A stretch of DNA of 64,000 bases from positions 62,001 through 126,000 of the forward strand of contig DBOC01000002.1 of assembly GCA_002299895.1 (NCBI GenBank), in the 5' to 3' direction. This document shows, piece after piece, positions 16,410-24,177 of the stretch. Position numbers and translations under genes: made by a program. The DNA comes from Sphingomonadales bacterium UBA656. GTDB lineage: Bacteria > Pseudomonadota > Alphaproteobacteria > Sphingomonadales > Sphingomonadaceae. How positions within the stretch are numbered: position 1 is the first letter of the stretch; each line of letters starts with the position of its first letter. The notes below the pieces were generated by a model. That model saw nothing but the letters and a program-made list of their open reading frames with translations. It did not search any database and was not told where the DNA came from.

Positions 16410-17477
16410 ATGGATTATGAAGTTAAAGCAGACAATCTCGACGCCGTTTTTGACGGGGCGGTGCCGGCGGTAGCGGTGACGCGGCCCGTTTTGTCCGGCG
16501 GCAAGGTCGCGGACCCCGCGCGCTCGGCCTTTGTCGATGGCTATTTGCGGCGCGGGTCGGAGGTGGAGTTGAAAAGCTTCACGGGTGTAACACCGGCCGA
16601 TGGCGGATTTGCGGTGCCGCGCGAAATTGATGAGGTCATCGACAGCGTATTAAAATCAATCTCCCCCATTCGCGCGATTTCGAGTGTGGTGCGTGTGGGA
16701 TCGGCGGGTTATCGCAAGCTGGTGACGCAAAATGGCGTGACATCGGGCTGGGCGGCGGAAACCGCAACGCGTCCAGAAACGGGGACGCCGACCTTCAACG
16801 AAATCGTGCCGAGCTTTGGCGACCTGTATGCCAATCCGGCGGCGACGCAGGCGATGTTGGATGATGCGGCATTTGATGTTGAGGCCTGGCTCGCGGATGA
16901 GATTGCATCCGAATTTGCCAAAGCCGAAGGCGCAGCCTTCATCAATGGTAATGGCATCAACCGCCCGCGCGGATTTCTAACCGCGCCGGTTGCCAACACA
17001 AATGATGCGACGCGGCCCTTTGGCACGTTGCAATATGTGCCGACAGGGGTGGCGGGCGGCTTTGCCACAACCAACCCGCAAGACAAGTTGGTGGAGCTGG
17101 TGCACGCGGTCCGCGCGCCCTATCGCCAAGGAGCGAGCTGGGTCATGAATGCATCGACCTTGTCGATTATTCGCCGCTTCAAAACAAGCGATGGCGCGTT
17201 CATTTGGCAACCGGGCCTTGTCGCCGGACAGCCGGATATGTTGATGGGCTATCCGGTCATTGAGGCCGAAGACATGCCCGACATATCGGCGAACAGCCTG
17301 TCGATTGCCTTTGGTAATTTCAAGGCGGGCTATTTGATTGCCGAACGGAGCGAGACCAATATCTTGCGCGATCCGTATTCGAACAAGCCTTATGTCCATT
17401 TCTACGCAACCAAGCGCATTGGGGGCGCGCTGATTAACTCGGCGGCGATTAAGTTGATGCGCTTTTCCTTGACCTAA
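16410..17477 (+). CDS. Major capsid protein, HK97 fold (gp5)
   Basis: A 355-residue HK97-type capsid protein that follows the protease by 1 base. It has a short N-terminal delta region (about 50 residues), then ELKSFTGVTPADGGFAVPREI, the GWAAETATRPETGTPTF loop, EFAKAEGAAFINGNGINRPRGF and the C-terminal PYVHFYATKRIGGALINSAAI. The short delta region and the separate protease match RcGTA-like elements. A hairpin with a T-run lies directly after the stop. Confidence 0.94.
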   Translation: MDYEVKADNLDAVFDGAVPAVAVTRPVLSGGKVADPARSAFVDGYLRRGSEVELKSFTGVTPADGGFAVPREIDEVIDSVLKSISPIRAISSVVRVGSAGYRKLVTQNGVTSGWAAETATRPETGTPTFNEIVPSFGDLYANPAATQAMLDDAAFDVEAWLADEIASEFAKAEGAAFINGNGINRPRGFLTAPVANTNDATRPFGTLQYVPTGVAGGFATTNPQDKLVELVHAVRAPYRQGASWVMNASTLSIIRRFKTSDGAFIWQPGLVAGQPDMLMGYPVIEAEDMPDISANSLSIAFGNFKAGYLIAERSETNILRDPYSNKPYVHFYATKRIGGALINSAAIKLMRFSLT

Positions 17478-17485
17478 GCATTTTG

Positions 17486-17520
17486 GCCTCTGCCCGCATG
17501 ATACATGGGCAGGGGCTTTT
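17486..17520 (+). terminator. Intrinsic terminator/attenuator after the capsid gene
   Basis: Arms GCCTCTGCCC (17486) and GGGCAGGGGC (17507) form a 10-bp stem with one G-U pair around an 11-base loop, followed by TTTTT. It lies inside the cluster, between the capsid and head-tail connector genes, so it probably reduces rather than ends transcription. Confidence 0.7.
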
Positions 17521-17608
17521 TGGTTATAAAATTACTAAATAAAACGCCAATATGGCTAATAATGCGCAGCCACTGTTTTGCGCGACCCCAAATTCAAAGG
17601 AATATCCG

Positions 17609-18148
17609 ATGTTGAGCCTTGATCCGCTCGGCCTCGACAGCGTCATGCTGGCCGAGGTGCGGGCCTATGTGCGTGTCGATGCGGGCACTGATGACAATAT
17701 GCTCGCCGCTTGCGCCACTGCCGCGGTTGAACATGCCGAGCAGTTTACGCGGCAGATACTGATCCGCCGTGGCGCCAAGGATATCGTCACAACAGGATCG
17801 GGCTGGCAAATATTGCAGGCGATGCCCGTGCAATCGGTCGTGAGCGTGACAGGCATTCCGGCCGAGGGCGCCAGTTTTGCCTTGGCTGCATCCGCATGGG
17901 AGGCAAAAATCAGCTCCCGCGGGGAAGCCTACTTCCGCGTGCTACAGCCGGGCAGTGCCGGGCGAGCAGAGGTGTCGCTGAGCGTGGGCCTATCGGCGAA
18001 TTGGGCTAGCCTGCCGGAATCGCTTCGGCTTGGTTTGCTGCGGCTGGCGGCATATTTCTACAACAATCGCGACGCGAGTGATGATGCAGGGCCACCTGCC
18101 GCCGCACTGGCGTTGTTTTTGCCGTTTCGCCGGGTGCAATTGGCATGA
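17609..18148 (+). CDS. Head-tail connector protein (gp6-like)
   Basis: A 179-residue protein of the phage head-tail connector (HK97 gp6-like) type: SVMLAEVRAYVRVDAGTDDNMLAACATAAVEHAEQFT at the N-terminus is the usual helical opening, and SLRLGLLRLAAYFYNNRDASDD near the C-terminus is a family hallmark. I choose the ATG at 17609, preceded by AAAGGA, over an upstream frame start at 17552. It overlaps the next gene by 4 bases. Confidence 0.88.
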   Translation: MLSLDPLGLDSVMLAEVRAYVRVDAGTDDNMLAACATAAVEHAEQFTRQILIRRGAKDIVTTGSGWQILQAMPVQSVVSVTGIPAEGASFALAASAWEAKISSRGEAYFRVLQPGSAGRAEVSLSVGLSANWASLPESLRLGLLRLAAYFYNNRDASDDAGPPAAALALFLPFRRVQLA

Positions 18149-18471
18149 GCGACGAATTTGCAGGCACGCTGCGCGAACATATCGTCATCGAAACACGGCT
18201 CAGCACGCGCGACAGCCGTGCAGGGGCGGTGGGCAATTATCGTTATGATGGGCAGGCTTGGGCCGCCGTATCGCCACTCATGCCCGCCGACCTGACACGC
18301 GCCGATGCGCTGTCAGCGATGCCGCGATGGCGGGTGACAATCCGCAAACGCGAAGGTGTGGGCCTCGGCACAAGGCTCACATGGCGGGGCAAATATCTCG
18401 CAGTGCGCGCGACGCTCAGCGATCCGCAAACGCCCGCGCAGATGCATCTGACCTGCGAAGAAGTGCGATGA
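18145..18471 (+). CDS. Head-tail adaptor/stopper protein (gp7-like)
   Basis: A 108-residue protein with a beta-rich pattern typical of phage head-tail adaptors (SPP1 gp16/HK97 gp9 type): REHIVIETRLSTRDSRAGAVGNY, AWAAVSPL, RWRVTIRKREGVGLGTRLTWRGKYLAVRA. It overlaps gp6 and the following small gene by 4 bases each, so translation is coupled along the connector genes. The role is inferred from family and position. Confidence 0.82.
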   Translation: MSDEFAGTLREHIVIETRLSTRDSRAGAVGNYRYDGQAWAAVSPLMPADLTRADALSAMPRWRVTIRKREGVGLGTRLTWRGKYLAVRATLSDPQTPAQMHLTCEEVR

Positions 18472-18665
18472 AAACCGAACGCCTGACCGCCAAAGCCGAC
18501 GCCTTGGGCGCGGCGCATGTGCAGCAAGTAACCGACCAGTTGATGGCAACCAAATTGCCGCCGGGCGTGCGGGCCGAACGCCGTGCGGACGGCGTGACTT
18601 TAGTCGCCAAAAACCTGCGCCGCCGGATGCTGGAAGACGCGCAATTACGGAGTTTTGGACGATGA
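18468..18665 (+). CDS. Small protein between adaptor and tail terminator, unknown function
   Basis: A 65-residue, basic, helical protein (MKTERLTAKADALGAAHVQQ at the start, VAKNLRRRMLEDAQLRSFGR at the end). Start and stop overlap both neighbours by 4 bases, which strongly supports translation. It could be a reduced HK97 gp10-like component, since gp10 proteins occupy this slot and begin with a similar helix, but it is much shorter than that family. I know of no counterpart in the Rhodobacter GTA. Confidence 0.7.
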   Translation: MKTERLTAKADALGAAHVQQVTDQLMATKLPPGVRAERRADGVTLVAKNLRRRMLEDAQLRSFGR

Positions 18666-19060
18666 GTGATGCAGCGCAAGCCTTACAAGCCGCGGCTGTG
18701 GCGGCGCTATCGGCGCATCCGGTGTTGGCGGCGCAATTGACGGGGATCTATGATGGCCCGCCGCCCCGCGCCGCCTTTCCTTATGTCGCGGTCACCGACG
18801 GGTTGGTGAGCGACTGGAGCACGAAGACGCAAAAGGGCCGTGAAATCCGTCTGGCGTTTACCGTGTGGGATGATGGCGAGGCTGCGACGCGGCTGGCGGA
18901 CCTGATGGGCCATGTCGACGACGCCTTATTGGCGATCCCGCGCGACTTATCGGGCTGGCGAATTGCGACAGTGGTCTTCCTGCGATCGATGATCGTGCGC
19001 GATCCGGCGGGGCCATGGGCGGGGCTGGTTGAGCACCGCGTCCGGTTACTCGCGGTCTAA
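18662..19060 (+). CDS. Tail terminator, DUF3168 family (gp8)
   Basis: Caps the tail tube and joins it to the head connector. The 132-residue protein matches DUF3168: ALQAAAVAALSAHPVLAAQLTGIYDGPPPRAAFPYVAVTD at the N-terminus, FTVWDDGEAATRLADLMGHVDDAL in the middle and a C-terminal strand EHRVRLLAV. Its ATG overlaps the upstream stop by 4 bases. The next gene follows after 55 noncoding bases. Confidence 0.88.
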   Translation: MSDAAQALQAAAVAALSAHPVLAAQLTGIYDGPPPRAAFPYVAVTDGLVSDWSTKTQKGREIRLAFTVWDDGEAATRLADLMGHVDDALLAIPRDLSGWRIATVVFLRSMIVRDPAGPWAGLVEHRVRLLAV

Positions 19061-19115
19061 CTCAAGCAATATTTTCTCCGCCGATGCGCGGACATTTTCG
19101 AAAGGATAGGAGCAT

Positions 19116-19523
19116 ATGCCAGTAGAAAGAGGAAGCGCCTTCCTGTTGAAGGTTGGTGATGGTGCAGCGACGCCCGTATACGCAACGGTCGCGGGCCTGC
19201 GCACCACGCAAATGTCGATCAATGGCGACCCCGTGGTCATCACCCATAAGGGCAGCGGCGCGTGGCGTGAGCTACTGTCGGGCGCGGGTGTGCGGTCGGT
19301 ATCGGTGTCAGGGGCGGGCGTGTTTACCGGCTCGCTGGCGGAGACCCGGATTAAGAACAACGCCTTTTCGGGGCAGTTGGATGATTATGAATTAAGCTTT
19401 GAAAGCGGTGAGCGGTTGCGCGGAAAATTCCTGGTCGCGCGGCTCGATTATGCGGGCGATTTCAATGGAGAGCGGTCCTACACGTTGGCGCTCGAAAGCA
19501 GCGGAATGGTGACGTCACTATGA
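19116..19523 (+). CDS. Major tail protein (gp9)
   Basis: Tube-forming tail protein of the TP901-1/GTA type, 135 residues. It shows alternating strand patterns GSAFLLKVGDGAATPVYATV, LRTTQMSINGDPVVITHKGS, SVSVSGAGVFTG and the final EGERSYTLALESS-like strand (actual NGERSYTLALESSGMV). A good ribosome binding site (GGATAGGAG) precedes the ATG, as expected for an abundant product. It overlaps gp10 by 4 bases. Confidence 0.9.
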   Translation: MPVERGSAFLLKVGDGAATPVYATVAGLRTTQMSINGDPVVITHKGSGAWRELLSGAGVRSVSVSGAGVFTGSLAETRIKNNAFSGQLDDYELSFESGERLRGKFLVARLDYAGDFNGERSYTLALESSGMVTSL

Positions 19524-19834
19524 CGCGGTCCGCCAATCAGGCGCGCGGCGAGGCGTCGTTATTGCTCGACAGCGGGGCCGTTGTTTTGCGTCCGAGCTTT
19601 GCCGCTTTGGTTGCGGCAGAGGAGGAATTGGGACCGTTATTTGCGCTGGTTGAGCGCGCGGCGGCGGGCGAGATGAAGCTTTCCGAAATGGTCGGTTTAT
19701 TCTGGCATTGCCGTCATGCAACCGACGCCAAAATGACGCGTGCCATGTTCAGCGAGAGCGTAACCAAGGCCGGGCTTTCGGCGATGACGCCAGCGCTGAA
19801 AATCCTGCTGGGTCAGATATTGAGCGGGCGATGA
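19520..19834 (+). CDS. GTA gp10-family tail assembly protein
   Basis: A 104-residue protein of the GTA gp10 family found between major tail protein and tape measure: NQARGEASLLLDSGAVVLRPSFAALVAAEEELGPLFAL followed by KLSEMVGLFWHCRH. In tailed phages this slot holds tail assembly chaperones that coat the tape measure protein before tube polymerisation. It overlaps both neighbours by 4 bases. Confidence 0.85.
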   Translation: MTRSANQARGEASLLLDSGAVVLRPSFAALVAAEEELGPLFALVERAAAGEMKLSEMVGLFWHCRHATDAKMTRAMFSESVTKAGLSAMTPALKILLGQILSGR

Positions 19835-20037
19835 GCTTTGCCGATGTTGCGGCCCAATTGGCGGCGCGCACGGCCGTGATTTTGGGCTGGCGGCCCGATG
19901 ATTTCTGGAACGCTACACCCGCCGAACTGCTGGGCATATTGCAGGCGCTTGCGGGCGACGGGGCAACGCCGCCCAGCGCGGATGCGCTACACCAATTGAT
20001 GGCGCGGTTTCCAGATAGCCCAAGCGGAGAGACATGA
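19831..20037 (+). CDS. Phage tail assembly chaperone (gp10.1-like)
   Basis: A 68-residue protein: AVILGWRPDDFWNATPAELLGIL is the core of the small alphaproteobacterial tail-chaperone family (DUF2376 type). ATGA overlaps at both ends. In RcGTA the equivalent pair gp10/gp10.1 is encoded as two adjacent genes, as here, rather than by the frameshift used in lambda. Confidence 0.85.
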   Translation: MSFADVAAQLAARTAVILGWRPDDFWNATPAELLGILQALAGDGATPPSADALHQLMARFPDSPSGET

Positions 20038-20603
20038 TGGATGAAGAAATTGACCGGCTGGTTGTGTCGGTGCGTGCTGACACGCGCGCCTTTGCGCGCG
20101 ACTTGGCCACGATGCGTGCCGAACTCGACGGGCCATTTGCCGACGGGTTGGAACGCGCCGGATCGGCGCTCGAACGTGGGCTGACCAGCGCCATTCAGCG
20201 TGGCAAATTCGGCTTTGACGATTTGCGCCGCGTGGCCTTGTCGGTGTTGTCGGAAATTGCGGCGGCCGCCATTCGTTCGGGCTTGAATGCAGGCAGTGGT
20301 GGGGGTGGCGGCAATCTGCTCGGCACCTTAGGGAATTTGCTCGGCAATGCATTGGGTGCGCCGGGCCGCGCGACGGGTGGGCCCGTGTCGCCGGGCCGTG
20401 CCTACAATGTGGGTGAGCGTGGGCCTGAATTATTTGTCCCCACAAGCAGCGGGCGGATTGAGGCGTCGCCTGCGGCCAGCACACCAACCCACGTCCGGAT
20501 GACAATCAACGTATCGGATGCACGCGGCACTGCGCCCGCTGCGCTTGAACGGTCGTCGCGTCATGTTGCGCGCGCGGTCCGTCAAGCTTTGGCGCGGGAT
20601 TGA
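20034..20603 (+). CDS. Short tail tape measure protein (gp11)
   Basis: Sets tail length. At 189 residues it is far shorter than siphophage tape measures and close to the GTA version. It has an N-terminal helix with alternating charges (IDRLVVSVRADTRAFARDLATM), a Gly-rich middle (GSGGGGGNLLGTLGNLLGNAL) and the C-terminal motif NVGERGPELFVPTSSGRIEA common to tape measures of this class. The start is one of two adjacent ATGs (20034 or 20037). Confidence 0.87.
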   Translation: MMDEEIDRLVVSVRADTRAFARDLATMRAELDGPFADGLERAGSALERGLTSAIQRGKFGFDDLRRVALSVLSEIAAAAIRSGLNAGSGGGGGNLLGTLGNLLGNALGAPGRATGGPVSPGRAYNVGERGPELFVPTSSGRIEASPAASTPTHVRMTINVSDARGTAPAALERSSRHVARAVRQALARD

Positions 20604-20606
20604 GCC

Positions 20607-22931
20607 ATGGCTTATTGGCTCTGCGACACAAGGCGGCAGCAAAAATCATCGCCGGTGTTGCGGTTTGACCCCCGTTTTTGGACTGTGAACTTTCCGCGCC
20701 CGATGATGGCATCGGTGGTAACGACTGGCCCTGAATCTTTGCGCGCAGAGGCGGTGTTTTATCGCGGCAATGACCTGGCGGGTTTGATCTGGGACAGTGT
20801 AGATGCATGGGATCACCCGTTGCTCGCATATGAAACCAATCGCGATTACCGGCGGTTGACGGTTAGCTTCCGGTGGCGGTCTGAAGGCATCATGCCGTTG
20901 GATGCTATCAACGGCCCGACACTGACTATATCTGGGCGCGATGCCCAAGGTGCAGCCAAAAGCTGGTATGTGCGGTTGTGGAATTATGCCGTCGGCACGC
21001 CGCAGGATGCGGAAATCATCCTCGATTTTAGCGACCTTTCGGGTGGGTTTTTATTGCCACAAGAGGGCGACCCTGTGTTCGCGGGCGACATTGACCGGAT
21101 GTTTATATCGCTTATTCCACCAAGCTATACAGGACAGCCCGGCAGTTTGAGTGCCCCGGCAGAAGGCTGGGTAGAATTAAGCGAAATCCGCTGCGATGGC
21201 GCAGGCGTGATGTTGGATGCGGGCGATGTGATGATCCCCGAACATGATCTGAAAATGGCGACGGGATATGATGATGCTTATAACCAGACGCCCGCGCGTC
21301 TGATGCGGCAAATTCTTGCCTTGGGCTATCGCGGGACGATTAACCATTATGTCGGCATGAGCCATTATTTTCGGCTCGAGACGCTGGGCAATGCGCATTA
21401 TGTAAGCCTTGCAGGCGGTGTGTTGAATGCACCCTGCATCGCCTGGCACCGCAGCTTTGCCGCGCAGGCAAAGGCGCTGGGGTATGATCTGATTTTCTCG
21501 TTAAGCTATGAATTGTTCGACGCGCATTGCTGGAATGATTGGAAGCAACGCGCCTTTAATGGGGACCCGGCGCTCACGGCTTGGGAACCGCCCTCGGCTT
21601 TATTGTCGCCCGCGCATGCAGGCGCGATCAATTACCTAAAGGCGGTGGCACGGGCCTTTGTCGCGATATTGAAAGCCGCCGGATTGCCGGTGAAATTTCA
21701 GATCGGGGAGCCGTGGTGGTGGATCATGCCCGATGGCCGAATTTGCCTTTATGATGCGGCCGCCAATGCGGCGTTTGGCGCGCTGTCGGTGAGCATCCCG
21801 AGCATAAAGGGAAGCAAGACGGCGGCGCAAAAGGCGATGCTCGATAAGGCCGGGCAATTGCTCGCCGTGTCCACAGCATCGATCTGCGATGCCGTGCGGG
21901 CAGAGGCGGGTAATGCAGGCGCACAGACCTTATTGCTGGTCTATTTGCCGACGGTGCTCGACGCCGAAGCGCCCGAGGCCTTGCGCGCGAATGTGCCATT
22001 GGGTTGGGCAGCGCCCGCGTTCGATGTGTTGCAGCTGGAAGATTATGACTGGGTCACTTCGGGCAACCATGGAGCTACGCAGCGGGCGGTGCCACTGATG
22101 GCGACGCGCTTGGGCTATCCGATTGCGCGGCAGCATTATTTCGCCGGTTTCGTGCTTCGCCCCGAAGACAGGGCACAATATGACGAGATTGCCTTTGCCG
22201 CCGCGCAAAGCCGCGCGCGTGGCACAGCACAGACCTATGTCTGGGCACTGCCGCAGGTCGCGCGTGATGGTTTTACCTATTTTGAAATTGGGCAACAGGA
22301 GGATGCAGTGCAGGAATTTGATGATGTGCTTTTCCCGCTGCAAATCGGCCGTGAAGCAGAAATGACGGCGGCATTTTCAACCAATGTGGTGACCACGCTT
22401 TCGGGCCATGAACGCCGCAACAGCGCTTGGAGTAATGCACGTTTAAGCTATGATGTTGGGCCGGGCGTTCGGTCGGAAAATGAGCTTGGGCAATTGCTGT
22501 CCTTCTTCCGCGCGCGGCGGGGTCCGGCGGTCGGATTTCGTTTCGCCGATCCGTTCGACAATAGCTCGAACGGCATGACCGGCGCGCCCAATATGTTGGA
22601 CCAAAATCTAGGGCTGGGCGATGGGGTTCGTACAATGTTTCCCTTGCTGAAAACCTATGGCGTCGACGGCCAAGTCCGCCGCATAACGCTGCCGGTTGCG
22701 GCATCGGTTCTGGTGGCGGTGAACAGCGTCACGGCGACCGGATGGTCGTTGGCAGCAGCTGGGGTCATCAGCTTCGCCACGGCACCATCAACAGGCGCAG
22801 TCGTGACCGCTGGCTATCGCTTCGACGTTCCGGTTCGCTTTGCCAACGATCAAATGGATATGGCGCGCGCGACCTTTGGCGCAGGCGACATGCCTCATAT
22901 TCCGTTGATCGAAATACGAGAAATGCAGTGA
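20607..22931 (+). CDS. Distal tail protein (DUF2460, gp12) with a large N-terminal glycoside-hydrolase-like module
   Basis: A 774-residue two-part protein. Residues about 570-774 are a DUF2460 distal tail protein (FPLQIGREAEMTAAFSTNVV, LGQLLSFFRARRGPAVGFRFADPFD, RYRFDVPVRF-like ending), equal in length to stand-alone versions. Residues 1-570 are extra. They start with beta-rich sequence and continue as a TIM-barrel-like region with acidic residues at the expected strand ends: LIFSLSYELFD (about 301), KFQIGEPWWWI (about 367), LQLEDYDWVTSG (about 479). It might process cell-surface polysaccharide at the tail tip. I infer this from fold-like patterns; activity is unproven. Confidence 0.82.
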   Translation: MAYWLCDTRRQQKSSPVLRFDPRFWTVNFPRPMMASVVTTGPESLRAEAVFYRGNDLAGLIWDSVDAWDHPLLAYETNRDYRRLTVSFRWRSEGIMPLDAINGPTLTISGRDAQGAAKSWYVRLWNYAVGTPQDAEIILDFSDLSGGFLLPQEGDPVFAGDIDRMFISLIPPSYTGQPGSLSAPAEGWVELSEIRCDGAGVMLDAGDVMIPEHDLKMATGYDDAYNQTPARLMRQILALGYRGTINHYVGMSHYFRLETLGNAHYVSLAGGVLNAPCIAWHRSFAAQAKALGYDLIFSLSYELFDAHCWNDWKQRAFNGDPALTAWEPPSALLSPAHAGAINYLKAVARAFVAILKAAGLPVKFQIGEPWWWIMPDGRICLYDAAANAAFGALSVSIPSIKGSKTAAQKAMLDKAGQLLAVSTASICDAVRAEAGNAGAQTLLLVYLPTVLDAEAPEALRANVPLGWAAPAFDVLQLEDYDWVTSGNHGATQRAVPLMATRLGYPIARQHYFAGFVLRPEDRAQYDEIAFAAAQSRARGTAQTYVWALPQVARDGFTYFEIGQQEDAVQEFDDVLFPLQIGREAEMTAAFSTNVVTTLSGHERRNSAWSNARLSYDVGPGVRSENELGQLLSFFRARRGPAVGFRFADPFDNSSNGMTGAPNMLDQNLGLGDGVRTMFPLLKTYGVDGQVRRITLPVAASVLVAVNSVTATGWSLAAAGVISFATAPSTGAVVTAGYRFDVPVRFANDQMDMARATFGAGDMPHIPLIEIREMQ

Positions 22932-23752
22932 TGGACGGCTGGATGGAAGGGCCGTTGACCAGCGTCGCTTATGGCTGGCGGCTTGAGCGGGCGGACGGGG
23001 TGACATTGGGGTTCACATCGCATGATGCCGATGTCACGCATGACGGCATATTGCTGCGCGCAAGCCCCGGCATGCAGCCAACGACGGTGCTGCAAAGCGC
23101 TGGCCTGGAAAAAGACGGGTTGGACGTATCCGGTGCGCTCACGTCCGATGACATTCGCGCCGATGACCTTGCGGCAGGTCGCTGGGACGGGGCGTATCTG
23201 GAGATATTCCTATTTGACTGGACCGCGCCCGAAGCAGGCAAACGTGTGTTGGCGGCAGGGGAGTTGGGTGCTGTGTCCTTTACCGATGATGCGTTTACGG
23301 CGGAGCTTATTGGCTTGCAAGCGCGGTTAGACAAAGCCGTGGCACCGCAAACTTCACCAACCTGTCGCGCACGATTTTGTGATGCCGCCTGCGGTTTGAA
23401 CAGTGCCCGTTTTCAGCATCTGGCGAAAGTCGCCAGCTATGATGATAACCGGATTTCGATCACGGCGCCCTTGGCAATTGCCGATGGGCATTTGGCCTAT
23501 GGCGAATTGCGCTGGCTTTCGGGTCCCAATTGCGGTTCGACGGTAAAAATTGCGTACCATGCAGGTACCGAAATATATGCCTATGGCGCCCCGTTCCACG
23601 TCCCAAAAGCAGGCGACCTGATTGCATTAACGCAAGGATGCGACAAGGTCATGGCGACCTGCGCCGAGCGGTTCGGCAATGGCGCAAACTTTCGCGGCGA
23701 ACCTTATTTGCCCGGCAACGACCTCCTGACCCGTTACCCCGGTGGTAATTAG
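22931..23752 (+). CDS. Tail hub protein, DUF2163 family (gp13)
   Basis: Baseplate hub component of GTA-like tails, 273 residues. It shows the DUF2163 N-terminal domain (GWRLERADGVTLGFTSHDADV, AGLEKDGLDVSGALTSDDI) and the C-terminal BR0599-like region with a cluster of cysteines: CRARFCDAACGLN, GPNCGS and GCDKVMATC. The equivalent RcGTA protein is reported to bind an iron-sulfur cluster, and these cysteines would fit. The ATG at 22931 overlaps the gp12 stop by one base. Confidence 0.9.
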   Translation: MDGWMEGPLTSVAYGWRLERADGVTLGFTSHDADVTHDGILLRASPGMQPTTVLQSAGLEKDGLDVSGALTSDDIRADDLAAGRWDGAYLEIFLFDWTAPEAGKRVLAAGELGAVSFTDDAFTAELIGLQARLDKAVAPQTSPTCRARFCDAACGLNSARFQHLAKVASYDDNRISITAPLAIADGHLAYGELRWLSGPNCGSTVKIAYHAGTEIYAYGAPFHVPKAGDLIALTQGCDKVMATCAERFGNGANFRGEPYLPGNDLLTRYPGGN

Positions 23753-24176
23753 GGTTCAGCCGCCACGCACAACGTCTCAAGCCCGAATGGCTGACCGTGC
23801 GATGGCCCTTTTGGGGGCGCCGTTCCGGATGCGTGGCCGCTCGATCGAAACTGGTTTTGATTGTGTTGGCGTGGCTGCGGCCTGTCTTGTCGACGCTGGC
23901 TATCGTTTCGATATACCAACCGATTATCGCTTACGTGGCGATTTTGACGCACGCGCGCAGGCTTTTTTTGCGGGCAATAAATTTCAGAATGTTGATGACG
24001 GATCATGGGTCGCAGGCGATATTTTGCTGCTTCGACCCGGCCCCCGGCAGTTGCATTTTGCCGTGCTGGCGCAAGGCGGCGCGGTGCATGCGCATGTGGG
24101 TTTGGGCCGCGTCGTATTGACCCCATTGCCGCTGCCATATGGCAACATCAGCCAATGGCGCTTTCAAGGAGACTGA
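23742..24176 (+). CDS. Tail-associated NlpC/P60 peptidase (gp14)
   Basis: Peptidoglycan endopeptidase that would open the cell wall during DNA delivery. The 144-residue protein has the catalytic cysteine in SIETGFDCVGVAAACL and the histidine in LHFAVLAQGGAVHAHVGLGRVV, and the length is typical of GTA gp14. A GTG at 23742 is the only reasonable start; it overlaps the gp13 stop by 11 bases. Confidence 0.9.
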   Translation: MVIRVQPPRTTSQARMADRAMALLGAPFRMRGRSIETGFDCVGVAAACLVDAGYRFDIPTDYRLRGDFDARAQAFFAGNKFQNVDDGSWVAGDILLLRPGPRQLHFAVLAQGGAVHAHVGLGRVVLTPLPLPYGNISQWRFQGD

Positions 24177-24177
24177 C

